Below are positions 34,426 to 43,259 of a DNA stretch of 64,000 bases, piece after piece (position 1 is the stretch's first letter; every line of letters begins with the position of its first letter). The notes beneath the pieces were generated by a model. The model did not search any database. It was not told the DNA's origin and saw only the letters and a list, made by a program, of their open reading frames with translations. The translations under genes and the position numbers were made by a program. This DNA is from Streptococcus panodentis (GTDB lineage Bacteria; Bacillota; Bacilli; Lactobacillales; Streptococcaceae), in NCBI RefSeq assembly GCF_017884005.1, contig NZ_QFAY01000002.1, positions 99,125 through 163,124 on the forward strand. Reading direction: 5' to 3'.

Positions 34426-35529
34426 ATGACTACACAGATTCAGGATCCATTTGCTTTTAAAAATGGCCAGACCATGCGCAATCGCGTTGTTTTGGCGCCC
34501 ATGACTATTTGTGCCAGTGAGCCCGGTGGCTATGTGTCTCAGGCTGATATTGACTTTTTTGCCCGCCGGTCGAGGTCGGTTGGCATGGTTATCACGGGCA
34601 GCGCCTATGTTCATCCTCTGGGCAAGGCCTTTGCGGAGAGCTTTAGTGCAGCGGAAGACGATAAGATAGAGGGGCTTAGCCGGCTGGCCAAGGCCATCAA
34701 AGACCAAGGGGCTCTGGCTATTGTGCAGCTTTATCATGGCGGCCGTATGGTTCTGCCGGACTTGATTGACGGTCAGCCAGCAGCGCCAAGTGCCGTCAAG
34801 GCTCCGCGCGACTATCTGGCAGAGCCGAGGGCGCTCAAAAACGCTGAGGTGGAGCAGGTGATAGGGGACTTTCTGTCAGCTATCAGACGGGCGATGGAGG
34901 CTGGCTTTGACGGAGTCGAGCTCCACGGAGCCAATACCTACCTCATCCAGCAGTTTGTCTCTCCCCATTCAAATATCCGTCAGGACAAATGGGGCGGCAG
35001 TCTCAATAACCGCCTGCGTTTCCCAAAGACCTTGCTGAAAAGAGCCAAGCAGCTGGTCAAAGAAGAGGCTGACCGCCCCTTCCTGATCGGCTACCGCTTT
35101 TCTCCGGAGGAGATTGAAGAACCGGGTATCCAGCTTTATGATACCCTGCAGTTGTTGGAGCAGCTCATCTATCATCAGGTAGATTACCTGCATATTTCGA
35201 CCTCTGATATTTGGCGCCCGTCTATCAGAGATTCTCAGGACTCGGAGCCGGTGATTCAGAAAATTATCAGAAAAATCAATGATAGAGTGCCCCTGATTGC
35301 TGTCGGTCAGATTGAGACCAAGCAGGATGCCCAGCGTGTTTTGGATGCGGGGATTCCGCTCTTTGCCCTCGGAAAGGCCCTGCTCTTAGACCCAGACTGG
35401 ACGGAAAAAGTTGTCTCCGGCCGGGAGGCGGCAGTCATCCGAGCTTATCGCGATGAGCTGCAGGCTGACTTGGCCCTGCCAGCGGCCTTTGTCGAAGATG
35501 CTCGAAGCTATCTGGAAGGAAAAGACTAA
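34426..35529 (+). CDS. NADH:flavin oxidoreductase, Old Yellow Enzyme family
   Basis: 367-aa TIM-barrel FMN enzyme: NRVVLAPMTICAS near the start, IVQLYHGGR, GFDGVELHGANTYLIQQF and RQDKWGGSLNNRLRFP. These enzymes reduce activated C=C bonds or nitro groups with NAD(P)H; the physiological substrate is unknown. AGAGGTG lies before ATG 34426. It starts 54 bp after cobC and precedes a binding-protein ABC system in the same direction, so it may belong either to the end of the corrinoid island or, more likely, to the transport cluster. Confidence 0.9.
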   Translation: MTTQIQDPFAFKNGQTMRNRVVLAPMTICASEPGGYVSQADIDFFARRSRSVGMVITGSAYVHPLGKAFAESFSAAEDDKIEGLSRLAKAIKDQGALAIVQLYHGGRMVLPDLIDGQPAAPSAVKAPRDYLAEPRALKNAEVEQVIGDFLSAIRRAMEAGFDGVELHGANTYLIQQFVSPHSNIRQDKWGGSLNNRLRFPKTLLKRAKQLVKEEADRPFLIGYRFSPEEIEEPGIQLYDTLQLLEQLIYHQVDYLHISTSDIWRPSIRDSQDSEPVIQKIIRKINDRVPLIAVGQIETKQDAQRVLDAGIPLFALGKALLLDPDWTEKVVSGREAAVIRAYRDELQADLALPAAFVEDARSYLEGKD

Positions 35530-35558
35530 GACAGGCAAATTCCCAAGGAGGAAAGAGA

Positions 35559-35621
35559 ATGAGCAATCGCTTGTTTTTCGCTCCTTTGCTCTCCCATCTG
35601 CAGGACATTGAACCACCCTAG
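35559..35621 (+). CDS. Possible 20-residue small ORF
   Basis: ATG at 35559 with a strong AAGGAGG (35545-35551) 7 bases before it, encoding a 20-residue peptide beginning MSNRLFFAPLLSH and ending DIEPP. It lies 29 bp after the Old Yellow Enzyme gene and 85 bp before the lipoprotein gene. It could be a true small peptide, a leader affecting the downstream gene, or the decayed start of a lost gene. No family recognised. Confidence 0.3.
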   Translation: MSNRLFFAPLLSHLQDIEPP

Positions 35622-35706
35622 ACAGAGAGCAAAGCGTATCTAGATTTGACTAGGACAGACCGTCTTCAAGCAGTTTGCAAAAATAGAAAAGGAATTTGAA
35701 TCGTTT

Positions 35707-37242
35707 ATGAAATATTTTACAAAAATAATGGTTGCAGCCTTGGCAGGCTTAGCCCTAGCCTCCTGTGTAAACCCGAGCAAAACCAGCGAGTCTGCGGGAG
35801 ATAGTGACAGCAAGACTGTGACCATCGGCTATACCCAGTTTCCAGCAAATGTCGATCCGGCAGCGGAATACAACGGCTGGTTCACGGTTCGTTACGGAGT
35901 GGGAGAAACCCTCTTTAAGATGGACGACAAACTCGAAGTAAAACCTTGGCTGGCTGAGAAAATCGAAGCTGTCTCAGACCTAGAGTGGAAAATCACGCTC
36001 AAGGATAAGGTAACCTTCCAAAATGGCGAAAAGATGACCGGTGAAAAGGTCAAAGCCTCTCTGGATCGCTTGGTGAAGACAAGTGAGCGGGCAGCATCAG
36101 ATATGGGGATTGACAGCATTTCTGCAGATGGCCAGACTGTGACTATCAAGACCAAGGCTGTGCAGCCAATCATGGCCAATCTTCTGGCAGAACCGTACTC
36201 AGCTATTGTGGATACGACGGGCAAGAGCGCATCTGAAAAAGCTCCTGTCGGAACAGGACCTTACATGGTGACCAAGTACACTCCTGAGAGCGGGGCAGAG
36301 CTCAAGGCTTATGATGACTACTGGGATGGCAAGCCTAAAGTCAGCAATCTGAAGATTAAATATTTCTCTGATCCAACAGCTATTTCTGCAGCCCTGCAGT
36401 CCAAGGAAGTGGATGCCGTCTATGGTCTGCCTTATGCAAATCTAGCTACCTACGCTTCTGATAAGAACTACAAAATTTCTGAGGTAGAAGGCTCTCGCTA
36501 CCTAGCTTACTACTATAACTTTGACAATCCTTATGTAGCAGATGACAAATTCCGTCAGGCGTTAGATACCTTGGTAGACAAGAAGACCTATTCAGAATCC
36601 CTCTTTAAGGGAGCTGCTGTGCCAGCTGTTGGACCGTTCCCTACAGGCTTTGCCTTTGCCCTGCAAAAGAGCGTTCATGAGTTCAATGTTGACAAGGCTA
36701 AGAAACTCTTGGACGAAGCGGGCTATAAGGATACCGACGGCGATGGCTACCGTGAAAAAGACGGCCAAAAAGTCAGCATTGAGCTGCTGTCCTTTACCCG
36801 TCTGCCTGAAATGCCGCTGGCTGTAGAAGCCACTCAGCAGCAGCTCAAGGAAGTCGGAATCGAAGCGACCATTAAGAAAGTTGAAGTCAGCGCCGTTGCC
36901 AGTGAAAAAGACTATGCCTTCACACCTTACGCTGTGGTAGCAGCTCCTATCGGTGATCCCTATGCCTTCTTTAACAGTGCTGTCAAAACAAACGGTACAG
37001 CCAATATCGGTCACTACAGCAATCCGGAAGCAGACAAGAAAATTGAAGAGCTGGCAACTGAAACTGATCCGGCTAAGCGCAATCAGCTCAGCAAGGAAAT
37101 CCAGGAAATCATGGACAAGGACTACGGCTTTACCATTATCGGCTTCTACAAGGTAGCTCTGGTTATGGACAAGTCCGTCTCTGGTCTGGAATCCCATCCG
37201 ACAGACTACTATCACGTCAGCAACAAACTATCAAAGGAATAA
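35707..37242 (+). CDS. Family-5 substrate-binding lipoprotein of an ABC importer
   Basis: 511 aa. Signal peptide with lipobox LALASC (lipidated Cys20), then a periplasmic-binding-protein type 2 domain of the peptide/nickel family: GVGETLFKMD, WKITLKDKVTFQNGEKMTGEKV, APVGTGPYMVTKY and SNPEADKKIEELA. This family binds peptides, nickel or metal-chelator complexes, opines and similar ligands. Homology alone does not decide. Position next to the cobalamin island could suggest a metal, but the neighbouring aspartoacylase-like hydrolase points to an acylated amino-acid-like ligand. Four bp separate it from the first ATPase gene. Confidence 0.9.
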   Translation: MKYFTKIMVAALAGLALASCVNPSKTSESAGDSDSKTVTIGYTQFPANVDPAAEYNGWFTVRYGVGETLFKMDDKLEVKPWLAEKIEAVSDLEWKITLKDKVTFQNGEKMTGEKVKASLDRLVKTSERAASDMGIDSISADGQTVTIKTKAVQPIMANLLAEPYSAIVDTTGKSASEKAPVGTGPYMVTKYTPESGAELKAYDDYWDGKPKVSNLKIKYFSDPTAISAALQSKEVDAVYGLPYANLATYASDKNYKISEVEGSRYLAYYYNFDNPYVADDKFRQALDTLVDKKTYSESLFKGAAVPAVGPFPTGFAFALQKSVHEFNVDKAKKLLDEAGYKDTDGDGYREKDGQKVSIELLSFTRLPEMPLAVEATQQQLKEVGIEATIKKVEVSAVASEKDYAFTPYAVVAAPIGDPYAFFNSAVKTNGTANIGHYSNPEADKKIEELATETDPAKRNQLSKEIQEIMDKDYGFTIIGFYKVALVMDKSVSGLESHPTDYYHVSNKLSKE

Positions 37243-37245
37243 AAT

Positions 37246-38028
37246 ATGCTGGAAATGAAAAATCTGCTGGTGCAGTCAGCAGATAAAGTCATTCTTGATC
37301 GGGTTTCCCTCTCTCTTGCAGAAGGGGAGGCCCTTTCGATTGTAGGTGAGAGCGGCAGCGGCAAGTCCACCCTGCTCAAGCTGCTGCTGGGTCTCCCTCT
37401 CAGGGGGCTGACAGTGACGGAGGGCAGTATTGTCTTTGAAGGGCAGGAACTGCAGCCCCAAAACCATCGCATTTATCTGCCTTTTGTTGGCCGAGAAGTG
37501 GCCTGGATTAGCCAACATGCCAGTCTCAGTTTTAACAACCGCCGCAAGATTAAAAAGCATTATCAGGACTTGGTGAAAAACCAGGGTCAGCAAGCTGTAA
37601 ATCTCCGTCCCTTGGAAGAATGTCTGGAGATGGTGGGACTGCTGCCTGAAAAAATCGTCAATAAGTATCCTATGGAGCTCAGCGGCGGTATGATGCAGCT
37701 GGTTGGCGTGGCGCTGGCTCTAGCGAGCAGACCCAAGCTGCTGCTGGCTGATGAGCCGACCAGCGCACTGGATGTCCTGTCGAAAAGGAAGCTGCTTGGT
37801 CTCTTAAGCAGGCTTCATCAGGAGGAAAAAATGGCCATTCTATTTGTCACCCACGATATCAGCGTAGCCGAGCATCTGGCTCAGAGAGTAGCAGTCATGA
37901 AGGAAGGACGGATTGTCGAAAGCGGACCAGCCCATCAAGTCCTCCACCATCCTGAGCAAGCCTATACCCAGAAACTGCTGAGGGCTGTGCCCAAACTGGC
38001 AGAGTTTAGAGAAGGAGGGCAGCGATGA
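37246..38028 (+). CDS. ABC importer ATPase 1 (NikD/OppD type)
   Basis: 260 aa. Walker A VGESGSGKSTLLKL, signature ELSGGMMQLVGVALALA, Walker B LLLADEPTSALDVL, switch His FVTHDISVAEHL. The signature LSGGMMQ resembles NikD/DppD. The chain is shorter than OppD (no long C-terminal Fe-S-like extension). It overlaps the next ATPase gene by 4 bp. It energises the permease pair at 39761-41558. Confidence 0.92.
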   Translation: MLEMKNLLVQSADKVILDRVSLSLAEGEALSIVGESGSGKSTLLKLLLGLPLRGLTVTEGSIVFEGQELQPQNHRIYLPFVGREVAWISQHASLSFNNRRKIKKHYQDLVKNQGQQAVNLRPLEECLEMVGLLPEKIVNKYPMELSGGMMQLVGVALALASRPKLLLADEPTSALDVLSKRKLLGLLSRLHQEEKMAILFVTHDISVAEHLAQRVAVMKEGRIVESGPAHQVLHHPEQAYTQKLLRAVPKLAEFREGGQR

Positions 38029-38795
38029 ATCAAGTCTTAATCGGCCGGCAGCTGACTTACGAGTACGGTCAGATTGGCGATCGGAAGGTCGGCGTCTTTG
38101 ACATAAATGTTAGCTTGGAAAAGGGACGGGCACTGGGGCTGGTTGGAGAGTCCGGCTCTGGAAAGAGTACCATTGCCAAGCTTATCTGCCGCTTTTTAAA
38201 GCCAGATCAAGGCCAGCTGACCTTGCTGGGCAAGTCCGTCTCTGACTACAAGGACAGAGACTACTATGCCCGCGTCCAGTATATCGCCCAGCAGCCCCAG
38301 TCGACCTTTCATCCCAAGCGCAGCATTGAGCAGAGCCTAGAAGAGGTCTGCCGTAACTTCTCTCTCTATCAGCAGCCGTCGGATAGAAAGCAGGCCATCC
38401 ATGACTTGCTGACCTCGGTCGGTCTGACATCTGAGCTTGCCCAGCGGCTGCCGCATCAGCTGAGCGGCGGAGAATGCCAGCGGGCGGCCATTGCCCGTGC
38501 CCTGTTGATCCATCCCGATGTGCTTATCTGCGATGAAATCACCAGTGCCTTGGATGTGACCGTTCAGTACGAGGTCATGCAGCTGCTGGCAAATATCAAG
38601 GAGCATTCCCAGACCGCCTTTCTCTTCATTTCACATGACATTGCTCTGGTCAGCAATTTTGCAGAAGACTTGATCGTCCTTAAGGACGGAATCGTCCAGG
38701 AGCAAGGCAGCATGCAAGAGGTCGTCTCTGCTGCCAAGAGTGACTATACCAAGCTCCTGCTGAGTCAGTACAGGGAGGAGAAAGATGAGCATTAA
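38025..38795 (+). CDS. ABC importer ATPase 2 (NikE/OppF type)
   Basis: 256 aa. Walker A VGESGSGKSTIAKL, Q-loop QYIAQQPQSTFHPKR, signature LSGGECQRAAIARALL, Walker B VLICDEITSALDVT, switch His FISHDIALVSN. Partner of ATPase 1. It overlaps the zinc hydrolase gene by 11 bp. Confidence 0.93.
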   Translation: MNQVLIGRQLTYEYGQIGDRKVGVFDINVSLEKGRALGLVGESGSGKSTIAKLICRFLKPDQGQLTLLGKSVSDYKDRDYYARVQYIAQQPQSTFHPKRSIEQSLEEVCRNFSLYQQPSDRKQAIHDLLTSVGLTSELAQRLPHQLSGGECQRAAIARALLIHPDVLICDEITSALDVTVQYEVMQLLANIKEHSQTAFLFISHDIALVSNFAEDLIVLKDGIVQEQGSMQEVVSAAKSDYTKLLLSQYREEKDEH

Positions 38796-39768
38796 GCAGC
38801 AACTAGCCTCTCTGCCTCCCTGCAGCAGCTATCAGGGCAGTCTGCCTATCAGGGATGAGCTGGCAATCCAGTATACTCTGCTCAAAGGACAGGCCTCCCA
38901 GCCCTTGCTGACCATCAGTGCGGCAGTTCACGGCTGCGAGTATGTCGGGGTCAAGGCGCTGATGGACTTGGCGCATGAGTGGGACTTTGGCTATCAGGGC
39001 TCTGTCCTCCTCCTGCATGCGGTCAATGTCAGCGGCTTCTGGGCCCGGGAGACGACGCTTGTGCCTGAGGACGGTCTCAATCTGAACCGGATTTTTCAGA
39101 ATCAAGAGCCGGTTTCCAGTCTCAGCTATCAGATCAAGGCTGTGATAGAGAGTCAGATCTTTCCTGTCAGTGATTTCCTGATTGACCTGCACAGCGGCAA
39201 TCGGGAAGAACTGCTGACACCGCATGGGTACTACTCGCTTCTGGCGGATCCGGAAGTGGTTGAAAAGTCCTATCAGATGCTGCAGGCTTCTGGGACGCCG
39301 ATTATCTATCAGTCTCAGGATCGTGGCAATCTTTATCATGCCGCCTCAGTGGACTATGGCCTGCCCAGTATCCTGCTGGAGCAGGGAGAAAACGGCACCT
39401 GCCTGCCAGAGGATGTTCTGGCTATGAAAGAGTCGGTTAAGCAAGTCGCCCGCTATCTTTTTGAAGGTGTCCTGCCTTATTATAAGCAGACTCCGTTGCT
39501 CTTTGATACCAGCTATTATCTGACCTGCCAGAGGTCGGGCTGCTGGATGTGCTTTGTCCGGCCCAATCAAACAGTCCAGGCTGGTCAGGTCATTGGCGAA
39601 ATCTGTGATATTTACGGCAATATTTTAGAAAAGGTGACAGCCAAGCAAGACGGCCTGGTCCTCTACCAGAAAGCGACCTTGGTCGTCCGCCAGGGCGAAG
39701 TGCTGCTGGCTGTAGCCAGCAAGAAGCCTGAAAGCTACCAGACATCTGAAAGGGAGGCGTATGATTAA
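38785..39768 (+). CDS. Aspartoacylase/succinylglutamate desuccinylase-like zinc hydrolase
   Basis: 327-aa cytoplasmic M14-like amidohydrolase (AstE/AspA family). Zinc ligands are visible: His49 and Glu52 in AAVHGCEYVG and His136 in FLIDLHSGNRE; GLNLNRIF is the substrate-binding Asn-Arg motif; a catalytic Glu lies in ILLEQGENG near residue 199-202. The C-terminal part (VQAGQVIGEICDIYGNI) is the beta domain of this family. It sits in frame-overlapping position between the ATPase and permease genes, so the imported ligand is probably its substrate, perhaps an N-acyl amino acid or related amide. The exact substrate is unknown. Confidence 0.85.
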   Translation: MSIKQQLASLPPCSSYQGSLPIRDELAIQYTLLKGQASQPLLTISAAVHGCEYVGVKALMDLAHEWDFGYQGSVLLLHAVNVSGFWARETTLVPEDGLNLNRIFQNQEPVSSLSYQIKAVIESQIFPVSDFLIDLHSGNREELLTPHGYYSLLADPEVVEKSYQMLQASGTPIIYQSQDRGNLYHAASVDYGLPSILLEQGENGTCLPEDVLAMKESVKQVARYLFEGVLPYYKQTPLLFDTSYYLTCQRSGCWMCFVRPNQTVQAGQVIGEICDIYGNILEKVTAKQDGLVLYQKATLVVRQGEVLLAVASKKPESYQTSEREAYD

Positions 39769-40756
39769 ATTCTTTATTAAAACTATTCTGCAATTCATCC
39801 TCATCCTGCTCTGCGTCAGTTTTCTCTCCTTTTTGCTGGTTTATCTGGCACCGGGAGATCCGGCTGAGAGCATTCTCAATGCTCAGGGCATTCCTTATAC
39901 CAAGGAATTGCTGGAGATCAAGCGGATGGAAATGGGCCTGAATGGCAGTTTTATGGAGCAGTATTTGGCCTGGCTGAGCAGGATTGTCCATGGTGACTTT
40001 GGAGTGACCTATAATTCCGGGGCTTCGGTCTGGGAACAGCTGGTTTTCTATTTTCCCAATACAGTCTATCTGGCTTTTTATACCTTGCTGGCGACTCTGG
40101 GAATTTCCCTGCCGACGGCTCTCTATACAGCCTATCATTCCGGTCGGCCGGTCGACCGTTTTCTGATGGCTGCTTTGGCTTTCCTGAATGCTATTCCCAG
40201 CTTTGTGATGGGGATTATCCTCATTCTGATCTTTTCCGTTCAGCTGCACTGGTTTCCCATTCAGGCGACGGCCAATGAGCTGGGCCTGGTCCTGCCAGTC
40301 CTGACACTGGCTATAATCATGTCCACTCGTTATATTCCGCAGCTGAGAACGGCTTTGATAGAAGTGCTGCATTCGCCAGAAGTCGAAGGTGCGCGGGGCC
40401 GGGGGATTCGAGAGGGCCATATCCTGCTGCATGATGTGGTTTATAATGTCCTGCCCTTTCTTCTGACTCTAGTCAGTCTCTCTCTGGGGTCGCTCCTAGG
40501 CGGGGTGGCTATTATCGAGCACCTTTTTTCCTGGCCGGGCATCGGTAAGATGCTGATCGGAGTAGTTGCCAAACGGGATTATCCCCTCATTCAGGGGGCG
40601 GTTCTCTTTATCACAGCGGGAGTCCTGACGGTCAATCTAGTCTTTCAGCTGCTCATGGTTTGGCTCAATCCTCGAGTCCGTCTGGCTCAGGAAAATCCCA
40701 AACTGCTGCCGCGCATGAAAAAACTAAAAGCAAGCAAGGAGGGCACGTATGGATAA
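39761..40756 (+). CDS. ABC importer permease 1 (NikB/OppB type)
   Basis: 331 aa, six predicted spans; starts with the typical FILILLCVSFLSFLLVYLAP and GDPAESILN, and has the ATPase-contact loop EVEGARGRGIREGHILLHDV. The family block GVAIIEHLFSWPGIGKML is present. It overlaps the hydrolase gene by 8 bp and permease 2 by 8 bp. Confidence 0.93.
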   Translation: MIKFFIKTILQFILILLCVSFLSFLLVYLAPGDPAESILNAQGIPYTKELLEIKRMEMGLNGSFMEQYLAWLSRIVHGDFGVTYNSGASVWEQLVFYFPNTVYLAFYTLLATLGISLPTALYTAYHSGRPVDRFLMAALAFLNAIPSFVMGIILILIFSVQLHWFPIQATANELGLVLPVLTLAIIMSTRYIPQLRTALIEVLHSPEVEGARGRGIREGHILLHDVVYNVLPFLLTLVSLSLGSLLGGVAIIEHLFSWPGIGKMLIGVVAKRDYPLIQGAVLFITAGVLTVNLVFQLLMVWLNPRVRLAQENPKLLPRMKKLKASKEGTYG

Positions 40757-41558
40757 GAAAATCAATCGAAAACTCTTGCTCTTGGGCGCTTTCATCGTTC
40801 TGGCCTTGGCCCTATCGTCCTTGGCTCCCCATCTCTTGGGGGACAGTCTGACCAAGGTCAATCTGGGTCAAGCCTTGCAAGGACCGAGCAGCAGTGAGTG
40901 GTTCGGAACAGACGCGCTGGGACGGTCTGTCTTTGCGCGTGCAGTCAGCGGGGGTGCAGAGACGGTCTTGCCAGCCCTTATGATTTTGGTGCTGATTGCG
41001 GCGGTGGGGTCTTTTGTCGGAGTGACCAGTGCCTTCATCGGCGGGAAATTCGACCAGTTTATCTTGCTGCTTATCACGGTTTTCCAGTCTTTTCCATCTA
41101 TCATTCTGGTTATTGCCATCGTCGGTATATTGGGCATCGGTCTCCAGCAGACCCTTATCGCTATCTGCCTGACAGCCTGGACCAAGTATGCTTATCTGAT
41201 GCGCTCTATGACCCTGCAGCTGAAAAATGAACCCTATATCCAGTCCTCAAAAATGTATGGCAATCATTTTTGGACAAGCCTGAAAAACTATTATTTCCCC
41301 AGTCTTTTTCCTCAGATTCTGACGACCATGAGCTTTGACATCAGCACCATTATCATGGAAATCGCTGGCCTCAGCTTTGTCGGACTGGGAGCTCAGGCGC
41401 CGTCGCCGGAGTGGGGGGCCATGATCAATGACGGCCGGATTTACATTCAGGAAGCCCCTTGGATTGTGGTCTTCCCTTGCATCTTACTGATTTTGACCAT
41501 TCTCCTCTTTACCAAGTTCGGAGACGCTCTGAACAGCAAGTACAATCGCATGAGCTGA
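40749..41558 (+). CDS. ABC importer permease 2 (NikC/OppC type)
   Basis: 269 aa, six spans. WFGTDALGRSVFARAVSGG is the DppC/NikC N-terminal marker; GLSFVGLGAQAPSPEWGAMI is the conserved C-terminal block. The coupling loop is near EPYIQSSKMYGNHFWTSL. Forms the channel with permease 1. Confidence 0.93.
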   Translation: MDKKINRKLLLLGAFIVLALALSSLAPHLLGDSLTKVNLGQALQGPSSSEWFGTDALGRSVFARAVSGGAETVLPALMILVLIAAVGSFVGVTSAFIGGKFDQFILLLITVFQSFPSIILVIAIVGILGIGLQQTLIAICLTAWTKYAYLMRSMTLQLKNEPYIQSSKMYGNHFWTSLKNYYFPSLFPQILTTMSFDISTIIMEIAGLSFVGLGAQAPSPEWGAMINDGRIYIQEAPWIVVFPCILLILTILLFTKFGDALNSKYNRMS

Positions 41559-41614
41559 TGATCAGACCCAAGATCTTCTCTTAGGAAATCCATACGAACG
41601 GTTGGTGAAACACG

Positions 41615-42325
41615 ATGCTGGAATGTAGACATGTTTTTAAAAAATTCGATGGAAAAGCGGTTATTAAAGACTGTAACTTTGCCGTCCAGAAAGGGGACAT
41701 AATCGGCTTGATGGGCGAGAGCGGCAGTGGTAAGAGCACACTGGCTAAATTGCTGCTCGGTCTGGAAAAGCCTAGTCAAGGTCAGGTCTTACTGGATGGC
41801 CAGCCCTACTCAGTCAAAAAGTCTGGGGTGAGAATCCTGCTGGTTTTTCAGGACGCGCTTCATTCGGTCAATCCCCGCTTCACAGTGGAGCAGGTTTTGA
41901 CAGAAGCCCTGCCCAAAAATATCGCGAGTGAAGAGATAGAAGCTATTCTGGAAGATGTCGGCTTAGATAAAAGTTACCTGAATCGGCCGGCACGCCAGCT
42001 TAGCGGCGGCCAGCTGCAGCGAGTCTGTATCGCTCGAGCGCTGCTCTTAAAGCCGGCTATTCTTATTTTTGATGAAGCTCTGAGCGGCCTGGATCCCATT
42101 GTTCAAGGCAAGCTCTTAAGCCTCCTATATGGTTTGCGGGAGAAATACCAGCTGACTTATCTTTTCATCTCTCATGATTTCAAGCTGAGCTATGCTATCT
42201 GCCATCGCATTTTGGTCATGGCAAACGGAGAAATCGTTGATGAGATTAGGGATTTTGAACGACCTCTCCAGGCCCACCACCCCGCGACAAAAATGTTGAT
42301 AGGCGATAAGGGAAATTTCGGCTGA
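41615..42325 (+). CDS. Third ABC ATPase of the importer cluster
   Basis: 236 aa. Walker A MGESGSGKSTLAKL, Q-loop LVFQDALHSVNPRF, signature QLSGGQLQRVCIARALL, Walker B ILIFDEALSGLDPI, switch His FISHDFKLSY. Type NikE/DppF. A canonical importer needs only two ATPases, so this one is surplus; it could replace ATPase 2 or serve another permease. It is separated by 56 bp from permease 2 and has only a weak ribosome-binding sequence (GGTTGGTGA). Confidence 0.9.
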   Translation: MLECRHVFKKFDGKAVIKDCNFAVQKGDIIGLMGESGSGKSTLAKLLLGLEKPSQGQVLLDGQPYSVKKSGVRILLVFQDALHSVNPRFTVEQVLTEALPKNIASEEIEAILEDVGLDKSYLNRPARQLSGGQLQRVCIARALLLKPAILIFDEALSGLDPIVQGKLLSLLYGLREKYQLTYLFISHDFKLSYAICHRILVMANGEIVDEIRDFERPLQAHHPATKMLIGDKGNFG

Positions 42326-42650
42326 CGAGTATCCTGACTAGCTATTCTATTTTTTTAAATTACCGTCATTTAGTTGATCTTTTATTACTTTGTCAGCTCG
42401 CCTTGCTCCAACAGTCCAGAAGGACTGTTGGAGATTGGAGATAAAACAAACGTAGTTTGTGTCAAAACAGCCCGAACCTAGAAACAAGATAGTGAGATAG
42501 AAAGGTTGTGGATAAGGAGACTGAAGGACTTTTATACAGTATCTTCCAAATGATAGTTCCCTCTGCGGGTGAGAGCGCAGCCATCATGGGAGTCTGTCCC
42601 ACTCTCACTGCTAAAAGCAAACTAAAAAACTATAAAATAAAGGAGTATAT
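42326..42650. other. 325-bp spacer with hairpins and repeat module copy A1
   Basis: No gene. Contains a perfect 11-bp hairpin, TCCAACAGTCC (42407-42417) with GGACTGTTGGA (42422-42432), followed by GATTGGAGATAAA, the C-type repeat module seen again near 56163 and 60888. Copy A1 of the dispersed A module (about 42531-42608; see 48750) precedes the ribosome-binding site of the next gene. I see no strong promoter. Confidence 0.7.
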
Positions 42651-43226
42651 ATGAAACGTACTTTTGAAACGCGTAAACTCTACTTTGGCTTTCCAGTCTT
42701 CTTTTTAGGCTACAAGGACGATGTGCACGGCTACAACATTTCGACCTCCAGCTCGGTCTATTCCCTCGGCAGCATGCTGGTCATGGCTATGCGCACCAAG
42801 GGAAATGCTATCACAGAAATCAGCAAGCATCGGCAGTTTACTGTTAATGTCCCAGAGAAGGACTTGACCAAGGAGTCTGAAATCGCCGGCTTCAACAGCC
42901 GCAAGGACAAGTTTGCCCTGACTGGCCTCAGCTACACCGTCGGCGAGACCGTGGATGCTCCGCTGGTGGACCAATGCCCCGTATCTATCGAGTGTCAGGT
43001 GCTGGACATGGTCGAATGCGGTGCCCTGACCAATGTCATCGCCCGCGTTACGCGGCGCGTGGTAGATGAGACTTTGATTGATGAGCACGATGCTTTCAGA
43101 AGCGACCGCTTTTCTCCTATCAGCTATATGGGAGACGGAGACGGCCGGCTCTATCGCTATTTCAGCGATGAAGCCGTCAAGATGGGCTCCATCATCAAAC
43201 AAATCCGTGAACAAGAAGAAAAATAA
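42651..43226 (+). CDS. Flavin-reductase-like FMN-binding protein
   Basis: 191 aa, flavin reductase/split-barrel fold: YGFPVFFLGY-like opening (FGFPVFFLGYKDD), ISTSSSVYSLGSMLVMAM, FTVNVPEKDL, SEIAGFNSRKDKFALTG and CPVSIECQVLDMVECG. Such proteins bind FMN and reduce flavins or, in some cases, corrinoids and quinones. AAAGGAG lies before the ATG. It faces queG; both end in one shared terminator hairpin. The reductant and target are unknown. Confidence 0.85.
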   Translation: MKRTFETRKLYFGFPVFFLGYKDDVHGYNISTSSSVYSLGSMLVMAMRTKGNAITEISKHRQFTVNVPEKDLTKESEIAGFNSRKDKFALTGLSYTVGETVDAPLVDQCPVSIECQVLDMVECGALTNVIARVTRRVVDETLIDEHDAFRSDRFSPISYMGDGDGRLYRYFSDEAVKMGSIIKQIREQEEK

Positions 43227-43228
43227 AG

Positions 43229-43259
43229 AAACCGCTGAGGTCTTGCAACTCAGCGGTTT
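43229..43259. terminator. Bidirectional terminator between convergent genes
   Basis: AAACCGCTGAG (43229-43239) pairs perfectly with CTCAGCGGTTT (43249-43259) around 9 bases. Followed by AGTTTTCT on the plus strand and by CTTTATTTTTC on the minus strand, so it can stop transcription both from the flavin-reductase-like gene and from queG, whose stop codon lies within the right arm. Confidence 0.85.

Noticed and set aside
35559..35706. Strong promoter for the binding-lipoprotein gene
   Set aside because: A TTGACT occurs near 35647, but no -10 lies at a suitable distance.
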